This document shows, piece by piece, positions 1 to 10,595 of a stretch of DNA of 58,710 nucleotides. The position numbers were made by a program, and so were the translations under genes. The stretch comes from a virus. The stretch is taken from positions 1 to 58,710 of IMG/VR virus record IMGVR_UViG_3300035034_000546. One strand, given 5' to 3'. Under the pieces are notes generated by a model. That model had not been told where the DNA came from. It worked only from the letters and a program-made list of their open reading frames with translations, and did no database searches. The first letter of the stretch is position 1; each line of letters opens with the position of its first letter.

Positions 1-458
1 CTGGTGCTGGTATGGGTATGATGCTTGGACCTTTAGGTGCACTTGCTGGTGCTTTAATTGGTGGTGCTTATGGTGCCATACAAGAATATGGTGGGCCTAA
101 ACCTGGTAAACAAGCTAGTACCGTAGCAAATACAACAAAGGGTAAATTTAATGATGCTTGGGTTTCTGGGGGTGAAATACAACCAATTGATAGTAAAGAT
201 AAGGTGTTTGAGGTTAGTAAGCCAGGTGGGGCGTTCGATAAAGCTAGAGCGTCTAGTAGTGGTTCTAGTGGTGGTTCTAGTGGTTCAAATACTATGCATG
301 TAACATTTGATGACATAATAGTTAGAAGTGCTGATGGAAATACAGGTAAAATTGATTTAAAAAATGATTCTGCGTTCATGATGGAGTTAGCTGCTGGTGT
401 TAAGGTAGCATTGAGTAAATCCGCTAATGGTGGGGTTCTTAGTCCTAATCCATCATAA
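1..458 (+). CDS. Probable tail tape-measure protein, C-terminal part (5' truncated)
   Basis: The frame is already open at the window edge (first full codon at 3), so the true start lies upstream and only about 150 C-terminal residues are visible. The visible N-terminal part is a glycine/alanine-rich hydrophobic stretch of glycine-zipper type, as found in membrane-active or tape-measure segments. A Ser/Gly linker follows, then a short terminal domain containing HVTFDDIIV and KIDLKND. Tape-measure proteins of Bacteroidetes phages often end in a similar small beta-rich domain. The position just before the baseplate/hub genes fits a tape measure, which sets tail length and exits through the membrane on ejection. 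The family assignment is inference; it could also be another virion protein with a membrane segment. Confidence 0.5.
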   Translation, partial: GAGMGMMLGPLGALAGALIGGAYGAIQEYGGPKPGKQASTVANTTKGKFNDAWVSGGEIQPIDSKDKVFEVSKPGGAFDKARASSSGSSGGSSGSNTMHVTFDDIIVRSADGNTGKIDLKNDSAFMMELAAGVKVALSKSANGGVLSPNPS

Positions 459-494
459 GAATAAAAAATAATTTGAAAATAAACTTGGTTTTGC

Positions 495-525
495 TTGACA
501 AAGTAAAAATAAAGTAGTTTCTTTG
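495..525 (+). promoter_or_regulatory. Bacteroidetes-type promoter, TTG-N20-TTTCTTTG
   Basis: TTG at 495-497 is separated by 20 bases from TTTCTTTG at 518-525, close to the host consensus TTG-N19-21-TAnnTTTG (second base of the -7 box deviates). The leader to the next gene would be about 180 bases and very AT-rich. It contains a dyad, TTGTTC/GAACAA, at 626-631 and 639-644 that could be an operator or a weak hairpin. The rest of 459-711 shows no gene. Confidence 0.5.
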
Positions 526-687
526 CAATATATTATATATGTTATTATAAATTATAGTTTATATTATTAATAGTTAGTAGTTAAAAGTAATAGTTATAAG
601 TAATAATTATAGTAATTATAAAAATTTGTTCTAATATTGAACAATTTAATCTCAACCATTTATTTTAGATAATTTTCAAGTACTGTT

Positions 688-696
688 GTATTTATA
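688..696 (+). promoter_or_regulatory. Candidate phage promoter motif GTATTTATA
   Basis: GTATTTATA lies 15 bases before the start codon of the 1354-aa tail gene. The same octamer GTATTTAT recurs before other genes (12175, 17299, 25612, 43895, 45630, and on the minus strand at 51609). No matching -35 element is evident. Its role as a promoter is inferred from recurrence and position. Confidence 0.4.
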
Positions 697-711
697 TAGT
701 AAACGAAGATT

Positions 712-3700
712 ATGCCAGATAATATTGATTCATTATCCCCAGATTTTAGGGATTTCCTATTAAATAGAAACTTAGTAACTGATACCGTAACAGATAATGG
801 GTTAGATGGTTTATTAGTTGGTATTGGTGCGCCCATTACCAACATGGGTACCCCACCAGAAGCGGTACAGCCATCAACAGATATATTAGATAATGGTGAT
901 TTGTATAAAGATTTAAATATAGTTACCAACAAGTTTCAAGGTACTGATGATGATTATAATTTAGTTAATATTCACTATAATTCAAATATATCACCATCTT
1001 CAAGTGCAATTATTTATTCAGCTAGCTATACAAAAGATAATGGTATTTTAAATGATACATTAAATTTACCACCAACTACAGATTGGAATGGTGGTAATAT
1101 TAGACAATTCAACACGTCAAAGAATATTTATGATGATAAAAGTTTAAGGTCAACAATAAATATCAATTATGACCAAGGACCAAATATTAAATATACCAAT
1201 TATAAAGATTTAAATGCTTCAATTGTTAATTCACAAATAGATGTATTAGGTACTATCTTCAACGGACAAGGTGTTGGTATAAGTCCTAATAATGGTGGTT
1301 TAGTACCATCATTTAATTTACGTTCATCTTTACTTGGAAGAGTGTTAGGTGGTACTGGTGTTATTTCAGATACACCAATTGGTCAAGCGGGTGCAAAGTA
1401 TTTGTCCATAGCATTGGCAAATAACGCTTCATTTGGTCTTCAACAAGAAACACTAGGGAATGTTAATACAAACCCTTTAAACCTAATTGAAAATGGTGTG
1501 GGGGGTATTATAGTACCTAACTATGATATTACAGTTCCTTCTGGAGCATTAGGTAAGGTATTAGATTTTGGTGCTAAGGTATTAGGTTTCGAATCACCAT
1601 TCAGTTTATACGAAAGAAGCGCATCAATTTTTCAAAGTGAAAATCCAATATCAAATATAGACAGAGCGAACGCTCAATTAGCGAATACTGGTAAGGGACA
1701 AGTTCTTGCTTTGTTTGCTAATGTTAAACAAAATACATTTTTACCCGCATATCAAGATAATAGAATTAAAGGTGGTGATGACCAATACGATGAAAATGGT
1801 GAGAGGATTGCTAAGTCTACTAAGGGTAGTGGTGTGAATCCTAATGTATATGCGTTCGGAACACCTGATGGTAAGGTTATTGATTTCTTAAATACTAATG
1901 TTGATGTTAATGGTGCTGAATCTGATGTGAACTCCCCAATATCTCAATCTAACTATAGACGTGAAGGGATGGTTGAAGATTCTGGTTTTGGTGAATCACC
2001 TAGAGTGTTAAACCAACCAGAGACTGGTGAAGATGGTTCATTGGTTAATGACTATTCTTGGGGTGATGATTATAATAATAAACCAGGTAAGAGAATATTT
2101 GGGTTTGGACCAAACAATACAATGTTTGACAATAAAAACACACTTTTAGGTAAAACAAAATCATTATTCAAGAGTAATAATATGAGAACAATTGTTTCTG
2201 GTAAAGCCGAAGGTGGTGGGTTATCAAAATCAGAAATACAATCATCAGTTCAAGGTGGTACAATATCTAAGGGTTCTGGTGTATTATCACCAAGAGCACT
2301 TCAAGGTGATTTTAGTGTTCCAGAAGATGTTTATTGTAGAACATGGACAACATTTGATAGATATAACCAAGTACAAGACCTTCAAAAGAGTTCTGGTATT
2401 GATGGTTCTACTGCATATAGGAATACACAATCAATTAGCGATAGTGTGTTAGGTGATAATGGTTTTGTTAGAATTGCACCACATAAGAATGAAGAACAAA
2501 TAGATATTCAAGGTGAAAGTAATATAAAAAATTATATGTTCTCAATTGAGAACCTTGCATGGGGTGATACACACGCTGATTTAATTCCATGTGAGTTAGG
2601 TCCAGGTGATAAAATGACTGGTAAGCGTGGTAGAATTATGTGGTTTCCACCTTATGACCTTTCGGTAACTGAAAATGTTGGTGTTAATTGGGAGTCTACA
2701 AATTTTATTGGTAGAGGTGAACCAGTATACACATATAATAATACGGAAAGAACAGGTACGCTTCAATTTAAAATTGTGGTTGACCACCCATCATACTTAA
2801 ATGCACTTAAAGGTAAAACCGATGACTACATTGCGTCATTTTTTGCTGGGTGTACAGATATTGACCCTATATTAGCTGAGAAATTAACAACAACTGAAAA
2901 AGATGCCATTGAAGCTGGTAATGTTCCAGAGGATATAAAGAAAACCCCAGAGACACAATCCCCAGAAATTGATGAATTAACAATTTTCTTACCAAACGAT
3001 GTTTGGATTCCAAATGAAAACTATGAAGATTTATTTAGTGACGAATTAACACCAAATGGTACAACCACCGATTCCCAGACAGTTAGTTTCTCAGAAAAGA
3101 CATCTACTAATAGAAATAATTTTGGGTTAAATGGAAATAAAAACCCATCACTAGGTGATGGTGGTGCAAATGTTGGTGGGTGGATTACACCAGCGGGTAA
3201 AGAATATCTTAAAAAGGCACTTAATGAAAAATGCCCAGCTTGTACAATATCAATTAAAGGGTATGCTAGTTTCCAAGGTGAAGATATAAACCCTAGTGGT
3301 AATAAGGAAATTAGAATTAATAGAGCACTAGAATTAAGGAAATGGTTTGAAAAAAATATACTTGTTGAGGACCCTAATATTAAGTCTGGTAAAATAACGT
3401 TTGACGATAGATTTAAACCATGGAAAAACCCAGAATCAATATTAGGTGATGTTATTGGTTGTCAAGGCATACAAACAGGTGTTAACGATGTTTTTTGTCT
3501 TAAAGAGGCTAGAAAATCGGTGGCTGAGTTTAATTTTAGTAGTGATTTGGCACTTAAAATAACGGGTAATGAGCGTGATGTTAAGGAAGAACCACCACTA
3601 TCACGTACTATTTCTAAGAGTATCGTAAATAGATTTTATAATGAGTGTAATTATTTTGAAAAATTGAGTCAAGAAGACCCAACAGTTTATAGTAGTATAA

Positions 3701-4776
3701 AACAAAAATTAAAATTCTTCCACCCAGCATTTCACGCTATTACACCAGAAGGGTTAAACTCAAGACTTACATTCCTTCAACAATGTACTAGACAAGGACC
3801 TACGTTAATTAGTGGAGTCCCAACCAACCTTGCATTTGGTAGACCACCAGTATGTATTCTTAGGTTGGGAGATTTTTACCATTCTAAAATTATTATTGAT
3901 AATATTGGTATAAGTTATGAACCACTTGTTTGGGACCTTAACCCAGAAGGTATTGGTGTTCAACCAATGATTGCAACTATTGACCTTTCATTTAAAATGA
4001 TTGGTGGTCAAAGTATGAAAGGACCAATAAATAAATTACAAAACGCTGTATCTTTTAACTTCTTCGCAAATACTGAGGTTTACGATGAGAGGTCGGATAG
4101 AATTGCTAAAGTCAATAATAACAATGCAACTAAAGATGAAAGAGGTAATATTGTTGCTGGCGGTAATTATGATATAATACCAGGCAAAGGACCAAACACA
4201 CCATGGAAACCAATTGCAGATGAGGAATCTCAAGGTGGTATTAATGCTAATGGTGCTAATGTACAACCAATTGACCAAGAAGTATTGGCAGAGAAAACGG
4301 CAACAAACACGCAAGAAGAAGATGGGGAAAGTAACGATAGAAAGATACTTAAAACACTTAGTTTTAATATTCAGACACAAAATAGTGGTGCAATAGGTAT
4401 ATCTTGGGGTGGTGAGTTCGATGGATTAACTAAGGACTATACAATAAAGCTTAAAACATCTACAAGTGGTCAAGGTGGTTGGGCTGATGTATTAAATGGT
4501 AAAATATCACCAATAGGTGAAAATAAAATTCTCAGTGATTCAACAGATTGGCCTAAAATTTATCGAAGTGAGGGTAATGTTGATACTGATAAAATAATAA
4601 CAGTGTTTTTCAAAATTATAGTTGAAATCCCTAGTGAGCAAAATATAAATAAAAACTTAGCTAGAGCTGTGGCTGGTGTTGATTGTTCTATTGGTGGTTA
4701 TACCGCTGGCTACATTCTAGGTGATTCAGAATTTAATTATAATTTCTTTGTACGTGGAAATCAATGTGACAATTAA
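712..4776 (+). CDS. Large tail/baseplate structural protein with OmpA-like domain (1354 aa)
   Basis: This is a large, Asn/Gly-rich, Cys-poor protein typical of tail structural components, placed between the probable tape measure and a gp53-like wedge gene. Around residues 805-915 it carries an OmpA-like peptidoglycan-binding segment: an alternating hydrophobic strand ending in SIKGYAS, then a helix with NKEIRINRALELRKWF, matching the N-x-x-[LI]-x-x-x-RA pattern of the family. The Asp of the usual GHTD turn is replaced by Ser, so ligand binding is uncertain. Residues flanking the insert (about 620-710 and 1060-1200) look like one beta-rich structural domain interrupted by it. The likely role is a tail-tip or hub component that touches the cell wall. 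Overall function is inference; the reading frame is certain. The ATG follows an A-rich leader without a Shine-Dalgarno. Confidence 0.65.
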   Translation: MPDNIDSLSPDFRDFLLNRNLVTDTVTDNGLDGLLVGIGAPITNMGTPPEAVQPSTDILDNGDLYKDLNIVTNKFQGTDDDYNLVNIHYNSNISPSSSAIIYSASYTKDNGILNDTLNLPPTTDWNGGNIRQFNTSKNIYDDKSLRSTININYDQGPNIKYTNYKDLNASIVNSQIDVLGTIFNGQGVGISPNNGGLVPSFNLRSSLLGRVLGGTGVISDTPIGQAGAKYLSIALANNASFGLQQETLGNVNTNPLNLIENGVGGIIVPNYDITVPSGALGKVLDFGAKVLGFESPFSLYERSASIFQSENPISNIDRANAQLANTGKGQVLALFANVKQNTFLPAYQDNRIKGGDDQYDENGERIAKSTKGSGVNPNVYAFGTPDGKVIDFLNTNVDVNGAESDVNSPISQSNYRREGMVEDSGFGESPRVLNQPETGEDGSLVNDYSWGDDYNNKPGKRIFGFGPNNTMFDNKNTLLGKTKSLFKSNNMRTIVSGKAEGGGLSKSEIQSSVQGGTISKGSGVLSPRALQGDFSVPEDVYCRTWTTFDRYNQVQDLQKSSGIDGSTAYRNTQSISDSVLGDNGFVRIAPHKNEEQIDIQGESNIKNYMFSIENLAWGDTHADLIPCELGPGDKMTGKRGRIMWFPPYDLSVTENVGVNWESTNFIGRGEPVYTYNNTERTGTLQFKIVVDHPSYLNALKGKTDDYIASFFAGCTDIDPILAEKLTTTEKDAIEAGNVPEDIKKTPETQSPEIDELTIFLPNDVWIPNENYEDLFSDELTPNGTTTDSQTVSFSEKTSTNRNNFGLNGNKNPSLGDGGANVGGWITPAGKEYLKKALNEKCPACTISIKGYASFQGEDINPSGNKEIRINRALELRKWFEKNILVEDPNIKSGKITFDDRFKPWKNPESILGDVIGCQGIQTGVNDVFCLKEARKSVAEFNFSSDLALKITGNERDVKEEPPLSRTISKSIVNRFYNECNYFEKLSQEDPTVYSSIKQKLKFFHPAFHAITPEGLNSRLTFLQQCTRQGPTLISGVPTNLAFGRPPVCILRLGDFYHSKIIIDNIGISYEPLVWDLNPEGIGVQPMIATIDLSFKMIGGQSMKGPINKLQNAVSFNFFANTEVYDERSDRIAKVNNNNATKDERGNIVAGGNYDIIPGKGPNTPWKPIADEESQGGINANGANVQPIDQEVLAEKTATNTQEEDGESNDRKILKTLSFNIQTQNSGAIGISWGGEFDGLTKDYTIKLKTSTSGQGGWADVLNGKISPIGENKILSDSTDWPKIYRSEGNVDTDKIITVFFKIIVEIPSEQNINKNLARAVAGVDCSIGGYTAGYILGDSEFNYNFFVRGNQCDN

Positions 4777-4786
4777 AAAATAGACT

Positions 4787-5104
4787 ATGGCAGATTATTA
4801 TGATAGATATGAAAAATTTAGAGAAAATGGTACTGTTAAACCAATACCAGGTATTCTTATTCCACCAAATTCTACTGACAAGCAAGTAATTTATAAACTT
4901 GGTAGAACAAGATTTGATAAATTAAGTCAAGAATATTACGGTAACCCATATGCTGGATGGCTAATAATGTTAGCTAACCCACAATGGGGTGGTATTGAGT
5001 TCAGCATTCCAGACCAAACACCAATAAGAATCCCTTTTCCATTTACAAATGCTGTAGAAAGGTATATATTTGAGGTTAAGAAACACAAAGAGTTATATGG
5101 CTAA
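4787..5104 (+). CDS. gp53: gp53-like baseplate wedge protein (LysM-like fold)
   Basis: A 105-aa protein with the segment FDKLSQEYYGNPYAGWLIML near residues 45-65, followed by a Pro-rich turn and IPDQTPIRIPFP. This layout (helix, YGNP, W, then a strand with I-P) is characteristic of the small LysM-fold wedge subunits related to T4 gp53. In T4, gp53 joins neighbouring baseplate wedges. It starts 10 bases after the upstream tail gene and its stop overlaps the start of the next gene (ATGGCTAA), so the three genes are probably co-translated. Family assignment is from motif reading. Confidence 0.65.
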   Translation: MADYYDRYEKFRENGTVKPIPGILIPPNSTDKQVIYKLGRTRFDKLSQEYYGNPYAGWLIMLANPQWGGIEFSIPDQTPIRIPFPFTNAVERYIFEVKKHKELYG

Positions 5105-8100
5105 TGAAAATAATAGAGAAAAGTGTTACTGTGATAATGGTAGAACATTTTTAATTGACCCGAACAAATCAAATGGTAATGGTGTTAAGGGTGCATTTGT
5201 CCCACCAGAGGATTTGAATATTTATGTGGAATTAACAACCACAGCAAAGAGTCGTTCAGTTTTAAATGTAGATGCGTCCTCAAAGTTAACAACTGAAAAT
5301 CTAACAAAAGATAGTACTAGAATATCATTTATTGATGGTAAACAAGGTACTGATGGTAAAAAATCATTAACAACGTCATACACTGAACTAACAACGGTAT
5401 TTAATAGAACAAAAGATACGGAACATCTAGGTATTGCCAGTATAGATGTTGACTTTAACACTGCATATGCACCAATCATTAATATTAAATTTATTGATGT
5501 TAGAGGTAGTGCTGTGTTTGCACATGGGAATGATTCACCATACTCAGTTTTCTTTGAATTACCTTACCCAATATTTGAATTAAAGATTAAAGGTTATTAT
5601 GGTAAAGCCGTTAAATATTGTCTACATCTAACTAAGTGGAATTCCTCTTTTAATTCAGATACGGGTAATTTTGAAATCAGTGCCGACTTTATTGGTTATA
5701 CGTATGCTATGCTTACCGATATGCTTTTAGGTTATCTTAGAGCTATAACCTATACAGCTAGAGGTAGTGTTAAGTTTGAAGAAATGAAAGAAGCGATTCG
5801 TGAAGGTGGTGGGTCACAGGAAGACCTTGATTCATTTATAACAATTAATGAACTATTAGATAGAATAGAGTTACTTAACTATTCATTAGAAGAGGTAAAG
5901 TCAGACGATGAAGATATGGTAGAGTTAGCTAATAATAAGGAAGTTAAGAATGCGTTAGATAATATTGAAGAGTTAGTGATAAATAGAATCAATTCGATTA
6001 AGAAGGTCGAAAAAAGTCAAGTATTTGATGATAATAAAGGTTTATTTGCTATTAGACAACCTACGGATAAAAGACAGAGTGATTTATTTATAGCATATCA
6101 AAATGAGGTTGATGCTAAAGTAGACTTAGTAAATAGTCAATTATCAGGTAAGTTAAAGTTAGATAAAGACGACTATACAACAAAGGTAAAACAATATTCT
6201 GATATATCATATAACGAAATACTTACTGGTGATGCTGGTGTTAGAAAAACATTACATGTTGGGTTAAATGATTCACAATATGATGAATTTAGACAAGAGT
6301 TACTTGGTGCGTTAAAAGGAAAGGTGAATGGTCCAGAAAAATTAACTATATATAAATTTAGTCGTGCACTTAGAAAGATTGCTGTGACAAAAAAACAATT
6401 AGAAGATAGTGAAAAAGAAACTAAAGTGGCTGTTTCGAATAAGGCTGGTGAGATTGTTAAACAAACTTTAGGGTTTAAACCAACAATTAGAAATATGTTT
6501 CAAATTTTTACAACACACGTTGAGATATTTCTAGAAGTTCTTAAAGATGTGTCGTCAGAGGCCGATTTGGATAGCACTGGAGATAGGGCAGCAGAATTAG
6601 CTAAGTTAGATAAGTCAAGTTATGACGTACACCCAGAAGTACCACGAATATACCCGTGGCCACTATATAGAAAACAAGTTGATAGTGAAGGTTCATTTGA
6701 AGAAACTTGGTTAGGTTCAGAACCAGATATTATTGAGAGTAGAGTACCCGAATTAATATTTGTTGAAGATTTACTAGACGCTATGATTAAAGTAAATACT
6801 GAGGAAAATGAAAGGTTAGAAGCATTACAAAATGCAGATGGTAGTGGTGATGGTTATTTCCCAATAAACCCTATAGATACCCCAATGTTTAATAATGGTT
6901 TATCCGCATGGACTAATTTAGAAACAGCTAACGCTGGAGCAACCTCAACTGATGACGTATTAAGACTTATGTTAATTAGAGCATTTGCTTTCTTTGGTTT
7001 AAATAATGATACCTACAACTTAGATGAAATCTCAACTATGGGTGCTGTGGAGGGTGCGGCAGCACATAGATTTTTATTAAATGATGATATAAAAGATGTT
7101 ATTGCAAATTTAGAAACAACTAATAATGACAATCCATTAGAGGGACAAGTTAAAACCATATTAGATAAATTTAGTAAAAAGATACCAAGTAAAGACACTG
7201 AACCTTTCAGATTTATGGGTACAAACTCTTCTGGTGATACTTATTATAACTGGATTGAAACAAAGAGTGGTAGTGATTGGAATTCTATGTTCCCATTTAG
7301 TGGTAAATATGATAGGTCACCATTTTATAACGGGACTAATGGTATATTTGACAATGCGCCAGATGATACTTGGGATGTTGATAACGAAGAGGGGTTTTTA
7401 TTTGCCCCAGCAAATAACAATGTACCAACCAAAGGTGGTATTTTTATGAAGATATTTACCGAATCTGATTATAATAATAATAATGGGTTGGTTCCAGATT
7501 TTAGAAATACAGATAAATTTAAACTTAATGAAATTAAATCATATGTTGGAGAAGAGGGTAATTTTGTTCCATTATCACAACTACTATCGGTTGACCCCAA
7601 TTCCAGTTCGGGGGAAGAAATAATAGGTACCAACATATTTCATGGAAAATACCAATGTCAAGAATTTTTCAGATTTAAATTAGATGGTAATTGCAGCTCA
7701 TCTTATCACTGTCGTAGTTCTAATAAAGAGTATCTTGACTCAGTACCATTCTTTATAATGGATGGAAAAGTTGATTTTTATATCTCCATTGGCGTTGAAA
7801 ATACTCTTTTTAATACATCACTAGCACTTGGGCACACAGATGATTTGACTGGTACTAAACTTTTTGCAACCCCAGAGGAAAGCCCAGAGGAAAGCCTTGA
7901 GGGTGCTAATTTAAAGAGTGGTGAGGTAACTACTGGACTTGGGAATCTAGTTAGAATTAGGGGTGTTCTAGCACCAAAACACGGACAAAATAGAGAATTA
8001 TGGGAAAGAGCAAAGTCAGATAGTAATGTTTGGGTTCCAGATGTACAATTTGCTTGTGAGATGAGTGGTAATGATAGTTATGAGGTCGCCCCATTTTCAT

Positions 8101-10583
8101 TATTTGGAAGTAGATTATATTTTGAACAAAGAAGAAGTAGTAACCCAACAGCGGCTAGGGCATACTTATTTTTAAATACCATCCCATGGAATGGGTTAAC
8201 TGATGCTGGTGACTCATTGGAGGGTATATTTAACCGTACATCTAACCTTTTCGGTATGCAAAATTTATTTGGTCGTAGACCAGGTTTTATAAACACACCT
8301 AAGAGTTGGGTCGCTTTTATAGGTGCTATATTATGGAGGTATGATGGTAAACCAATGACCAGTAATGGTTGGGACGGTGGCTCTGGTAAATGGGACCCGA
8401 TTATTTGGGGTCAAACAACTAAAACAACACCATATAGTGAAGCCACAGCTGGTAGTCTTTCTGGTGTTAGATTAGGTAATGGCAATAGTGAAGATGTTAA
8501 TGGTGGTTGGGATAATGATAATTGCTGGGCACCAGCAATATCAACAACTCCGTACTATTCAACATATTTCTGGGACCCATTTATACCGTTAACAGATTAT
8601 AGAAGAAACAATGGCACTGCCGATATATGGCAACAATACCCTAGAAGGGATGAGTTTTTAACATCTAGGGCTGGTGCCACACCATTTCAAATTGCTGAAC
8701 CATTTTCTGACACCGATGACAGACAATATAAGCCATTATCAGAACAGTTAAAGAACTTACCAGAACAAGTTAAGGAAGAGTTTAAAAAAATATTCTTTGA
8801 ATTCGTGAACGGTGATTTTACCGATATTAAAGATAAGTTGGAAATATTCTCAGAGTCAATGGAAGCTTTAAATGATGGAAGCCCAATAACTAGTGTTAGT
8901 GTTGATAGGGATTTAGGTCGGGTCGTAAATCAAGGTCAATTTTTAACTGGAACTAATTTATGGAAATCTGTATTTAATGGGATTACATCAACAACCACTA
9001 AACAAAAATGGGGTAATAGTGATTTAAATAATTTCAATGTTGATAATTTAGAGGCAAGTTATAGTAAAATATATAAAGCAAATTATTTTACCGATAGTCC
9101 AGATAATAGTCCAGATAATAGTACTTTAGGTGGTACTGGGGTTAATCTAACATATGAAGACCCAATTGAGGATATGGAGAAATGTGGTTATGATTATAAC
9201 GTAGTAATAAAAAAATCATCATCAGTACAAAAATTATTAGTTAGTATATTTACAGAAGGTGTTGTTATAGCAAATGTAAATCCACATATATGGAGAGACA
9301 GCACTGTTGGACAAACCGCTGCTGGTGAGGTTAATGTATCTAAGACTAATTTAGAAAGATATGTTCGTTCGTTTTTATCTGTTTTTAAAGATTATAATGG
9401 AACCGATGATGAATTTAAGGATGCAAAGGAAGAGGCAGCAAAACAAGAAATATTCAATACAATGGATGATGATACCATTAGACTTAATATTTATAGACAC
9501 TGTAAAGCGGTTTATGATAAGTGGATTGGTGGTTCTGGGACCGATATAATGTTTACATGTGGTGCTAGACCTAGAAAGGACACTCAAATAGCTAATAAAA
9601 GAGGTTCTGAGTTACCAGCACTTATCGACAGTTTTAGATTCGTTGATAGAGCATTTAGTGATATTGGAGATGATTTTTTGATAAACCCACTTGCTATGAC
9701 ATCTATTTTAACTAAGAACTACAATCAAAGTTTTTATGATTTAATCTCTAGGGTATTAGCGGATAATAACTTTAACTTTATCCCACTTCCAACGTTCATA
9801 GATTATGAGCCAGACAATATGTGTGAAATGTTTGAGAGTAAAATTTTTAATAATGAATTAGACGACAACGTATCTGGTCCAGCATTCGTGTGTGTTTATG
9901 TTGGTCAAACATCAAATAAATTAGATATGGGTGAAAAATCAGATTTCCCAGATGACGGTTTTGATATGTATTGTGATAAAGACAACAACTTGATTGGTGC
10001 ACCAGTAGATTTTACAACAGAGCAAAGCACAACCGAACATAATATACCATCTTTCATGGTTAATTATGGTCATGAAAACCAAAATATATTTAAAAATATT
10101 AAATTAGACCAATCGGAATTTGCTGAAACTGACGAGTCTTTAAGAATCACAGATAACATCGCAAATTCAGCATCGCAGAGTAATAGAACATTTGCGGGTC
10201 AAAATCTTTGGAATGTGTATCAGATGAGGTCATACTCAACTGAAATAGAAGCATTGGGTAATGCACAAATTCAACCAATGATGTATTTTCAATTAAATAG
10301 TATACCTATGTTTCATGGTTCTTATATGATAATAAACGTATCACATAAATTAACGCCAAATCATATGTCAACATCATTTAAGGGTGTTAGAGTTAGAAAG
10401 ACTAAAACACCGTTAATTAAGGAAGATACACTATATATGTCATTGTTAGGTTCATTAACAAATACGGATACAACTGGTGCAATAAGTGGAACAAGAGCAG
10501 TACCAAATAGTGTTGCCCTTGTTGGTAATGATTCAGAATCAAATACAGATGTTAACTATAATCATATTAGACTAAAAAGATAA
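5097..10583 (+). CDS. Giant baseplate/hub-like tail protein (1828 aa)
   Basis: I chose the ATG that overlaps the previous stop codon; an in-frame TTG 27 bases upstream is possible but less likely. The protein is beta-rich with charged helical stretches (about residues 230-330 and 380-420). It contains two small tandem duplications, PEESPEES near 920-930 and SPDNSPDNS near 1335-1345. The C-terminal 110 residues have a pattern seen in hub proteins of the gpD/gp27 kind: a strand with IQPMMYFQL, then FHGSYMIINVSHKLTPN, then a strand ending FKGVRVRK. I therefore call it hub-like, but most of the chain matches nothing I recognise. At over 1800 residues it is far larger than T4 gp27, so it may combine several baseplate functions. 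The amidase gene follows 12 bases later. Confidence 0.6.
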   Translation: MANENNREKCYCDNGRTFLIDPNKSNGNGVKGAFVPPEDLNIYVELTTTAKSRSVLNVDASSKLTTENLTKDSTRISFIDGKQGTDGKKSLTTSYTELTTVFNRTKDTEHLGIASIDVDFNTAYAPIINIKFIDVRGSAVFAHGNDSPYSVFFELPYPIFELKIKGYYGKAVKYCLHLTKWNSSFNSDTGNFEISADFIGYTYAMLTDMLLGYLRAITYTARGSVKFEEMKEAIREGGGSQEDLDSFITINELLDRIELLNYSLEEVKSDDEDMVELANNKEVKNALDNIEELVINRINSIKKVEKSQVFDDNKGLFAIRQPTDKRQSDLFIAYQNEVDAKVDLVNSQLSGKLKLDKDDYTTKVKQYSDISYNEILTGDAGVRKTLHVGLNDSQYDEFRQELLGALKGKVNGPEKLTIYKFSRALRKIAVTKKQLEDSEKETKVAVSNKAGEIVKQTLGFKPTIRNMFQIFTTHVEIFLEVLKDVSSEADLDSTGDRAAELAKLDKSSYDVHPEVPRIYPWPLYRKQVDSEGSFEETWLGSEPDIIESRVPELIFVEDLLDAMIKVNTEENERLEALQNADGSGDGYFPINPIDTPMFNNGLSAWTNLETANAGATSTDDVLRLMLIRAFAFFGLNNDTYNLDEISTMGAVEGAAAHRFLLNDDIKDVIANLETTNNDNPLEGQVKTILDKFSKKIPSKDTEPFRFMGTNSSGDTYYNWIETKSGSDWNSMFPFSGKYDRSPFYNGTNGIFDNAPDDTWDVDNEEGFLFAPANNNVPTKGGIFMKIFTESDYNNNNGLVPDFRNTDKFKLNEIKSYVGEEGNFVPLSQLLSVDPNSSSGEEIIGTNIFHGKYQCQEFFRFKLDGNCSSSYHCRSSNKEYLDSVPFFIMDGKVDFYISIGVENTLFNTSLALGHTDDLTGTKLFATPEESPEESLEGANLKSGEVTTGLGNLVRIRGVLAPKHGQNRELWERAKSDSNVWVPDVQFACEMSGNDSYEVAPFSLFGSRLYFEQRRSSNPTAARAYLFLNTIPWNGLTDAGDSLEGIFNRTSNLFGMQNLFGRRPGFINTPKSWVAFIGAILWRYDGKPMTSNGWDGGSGKWDPIIWGQTTKTTPYSEATAGSLSGVRLGNGNSEDVNGGWDNDNCWAPAISTTPYYSTYFWDPFIPLTDYRRNNGTADIWQQYPRRDEFLTSRAGATPFQIAEPFSDTDDRQYKPLSEQLKNLPEQVKEEFKKIFFEFVNGDFTDIKDKLEIFSESMEALNDGSPITSVSVDRDLGRVVNQGQFLTGTNLWKSVFNGITSTTTKQKWGNSDLNNFNVDNLEASYSKIYKANYFTDSPDNSPDNSTLGGTGVNLTYEDPIEDMEKCGYDYNVVIKKSSSVQKLLVSIFTEGVVIANVNPHIWRDSTVGQTAAGEVNVSKTNLERYVRSFLSVFKDYNGTDDEFKDAKEEAAKQEIFNTMDDDTIRLNIYRHCKAVYDKWIGGSGTDIMFTCGARPRKDTQIANKRGSELPALIDSFRFVDRAFSDIGDDFLINPLAMTSILTKNYNQSFYDLISRVLADNNFNFIPLPTFIDYEPDNMCEMFESKIFNNELDDNVSGPAFVCVYVGQTSNKLDMGEKSDFPDDGFDMYCDKDNNLIGAPVDFTTEQSTTEHNIPSFMVNYGHENQNIFKNIKLDQSEFAETDESLRITDNIANSASQSNRTFAGQNLWNVYQMRSYSTEIEALGNAQIQPMMYFQLNSIPMFHGSYMIINVSHKLTPNHMSTSFKGVRVRKTKTPLIKEDTLYMSLLGSLTNTDTTGAISGTRAVPNSVALVGNDSESNTDVNYNHIRLKR

Positions 10584-10595
10584 AATAAATAATAT

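Noticed and set aside
5070-5096. Upstream TTG start for the 1828-aa protein
   Set aside because: The ATG at 5097 overlaps the previous stop in the arrangement used repeatedly here; the TTG adds only nine residues with no family support.
7860-9125. Short tandem repeats (PEESPEES, SPDNSPDNS) as a diversity-generating system
   Set aside because: They are two-unit, in-frame repeats in linkers; there is no reverse transcriptase or template/variable repeat pair in the window.
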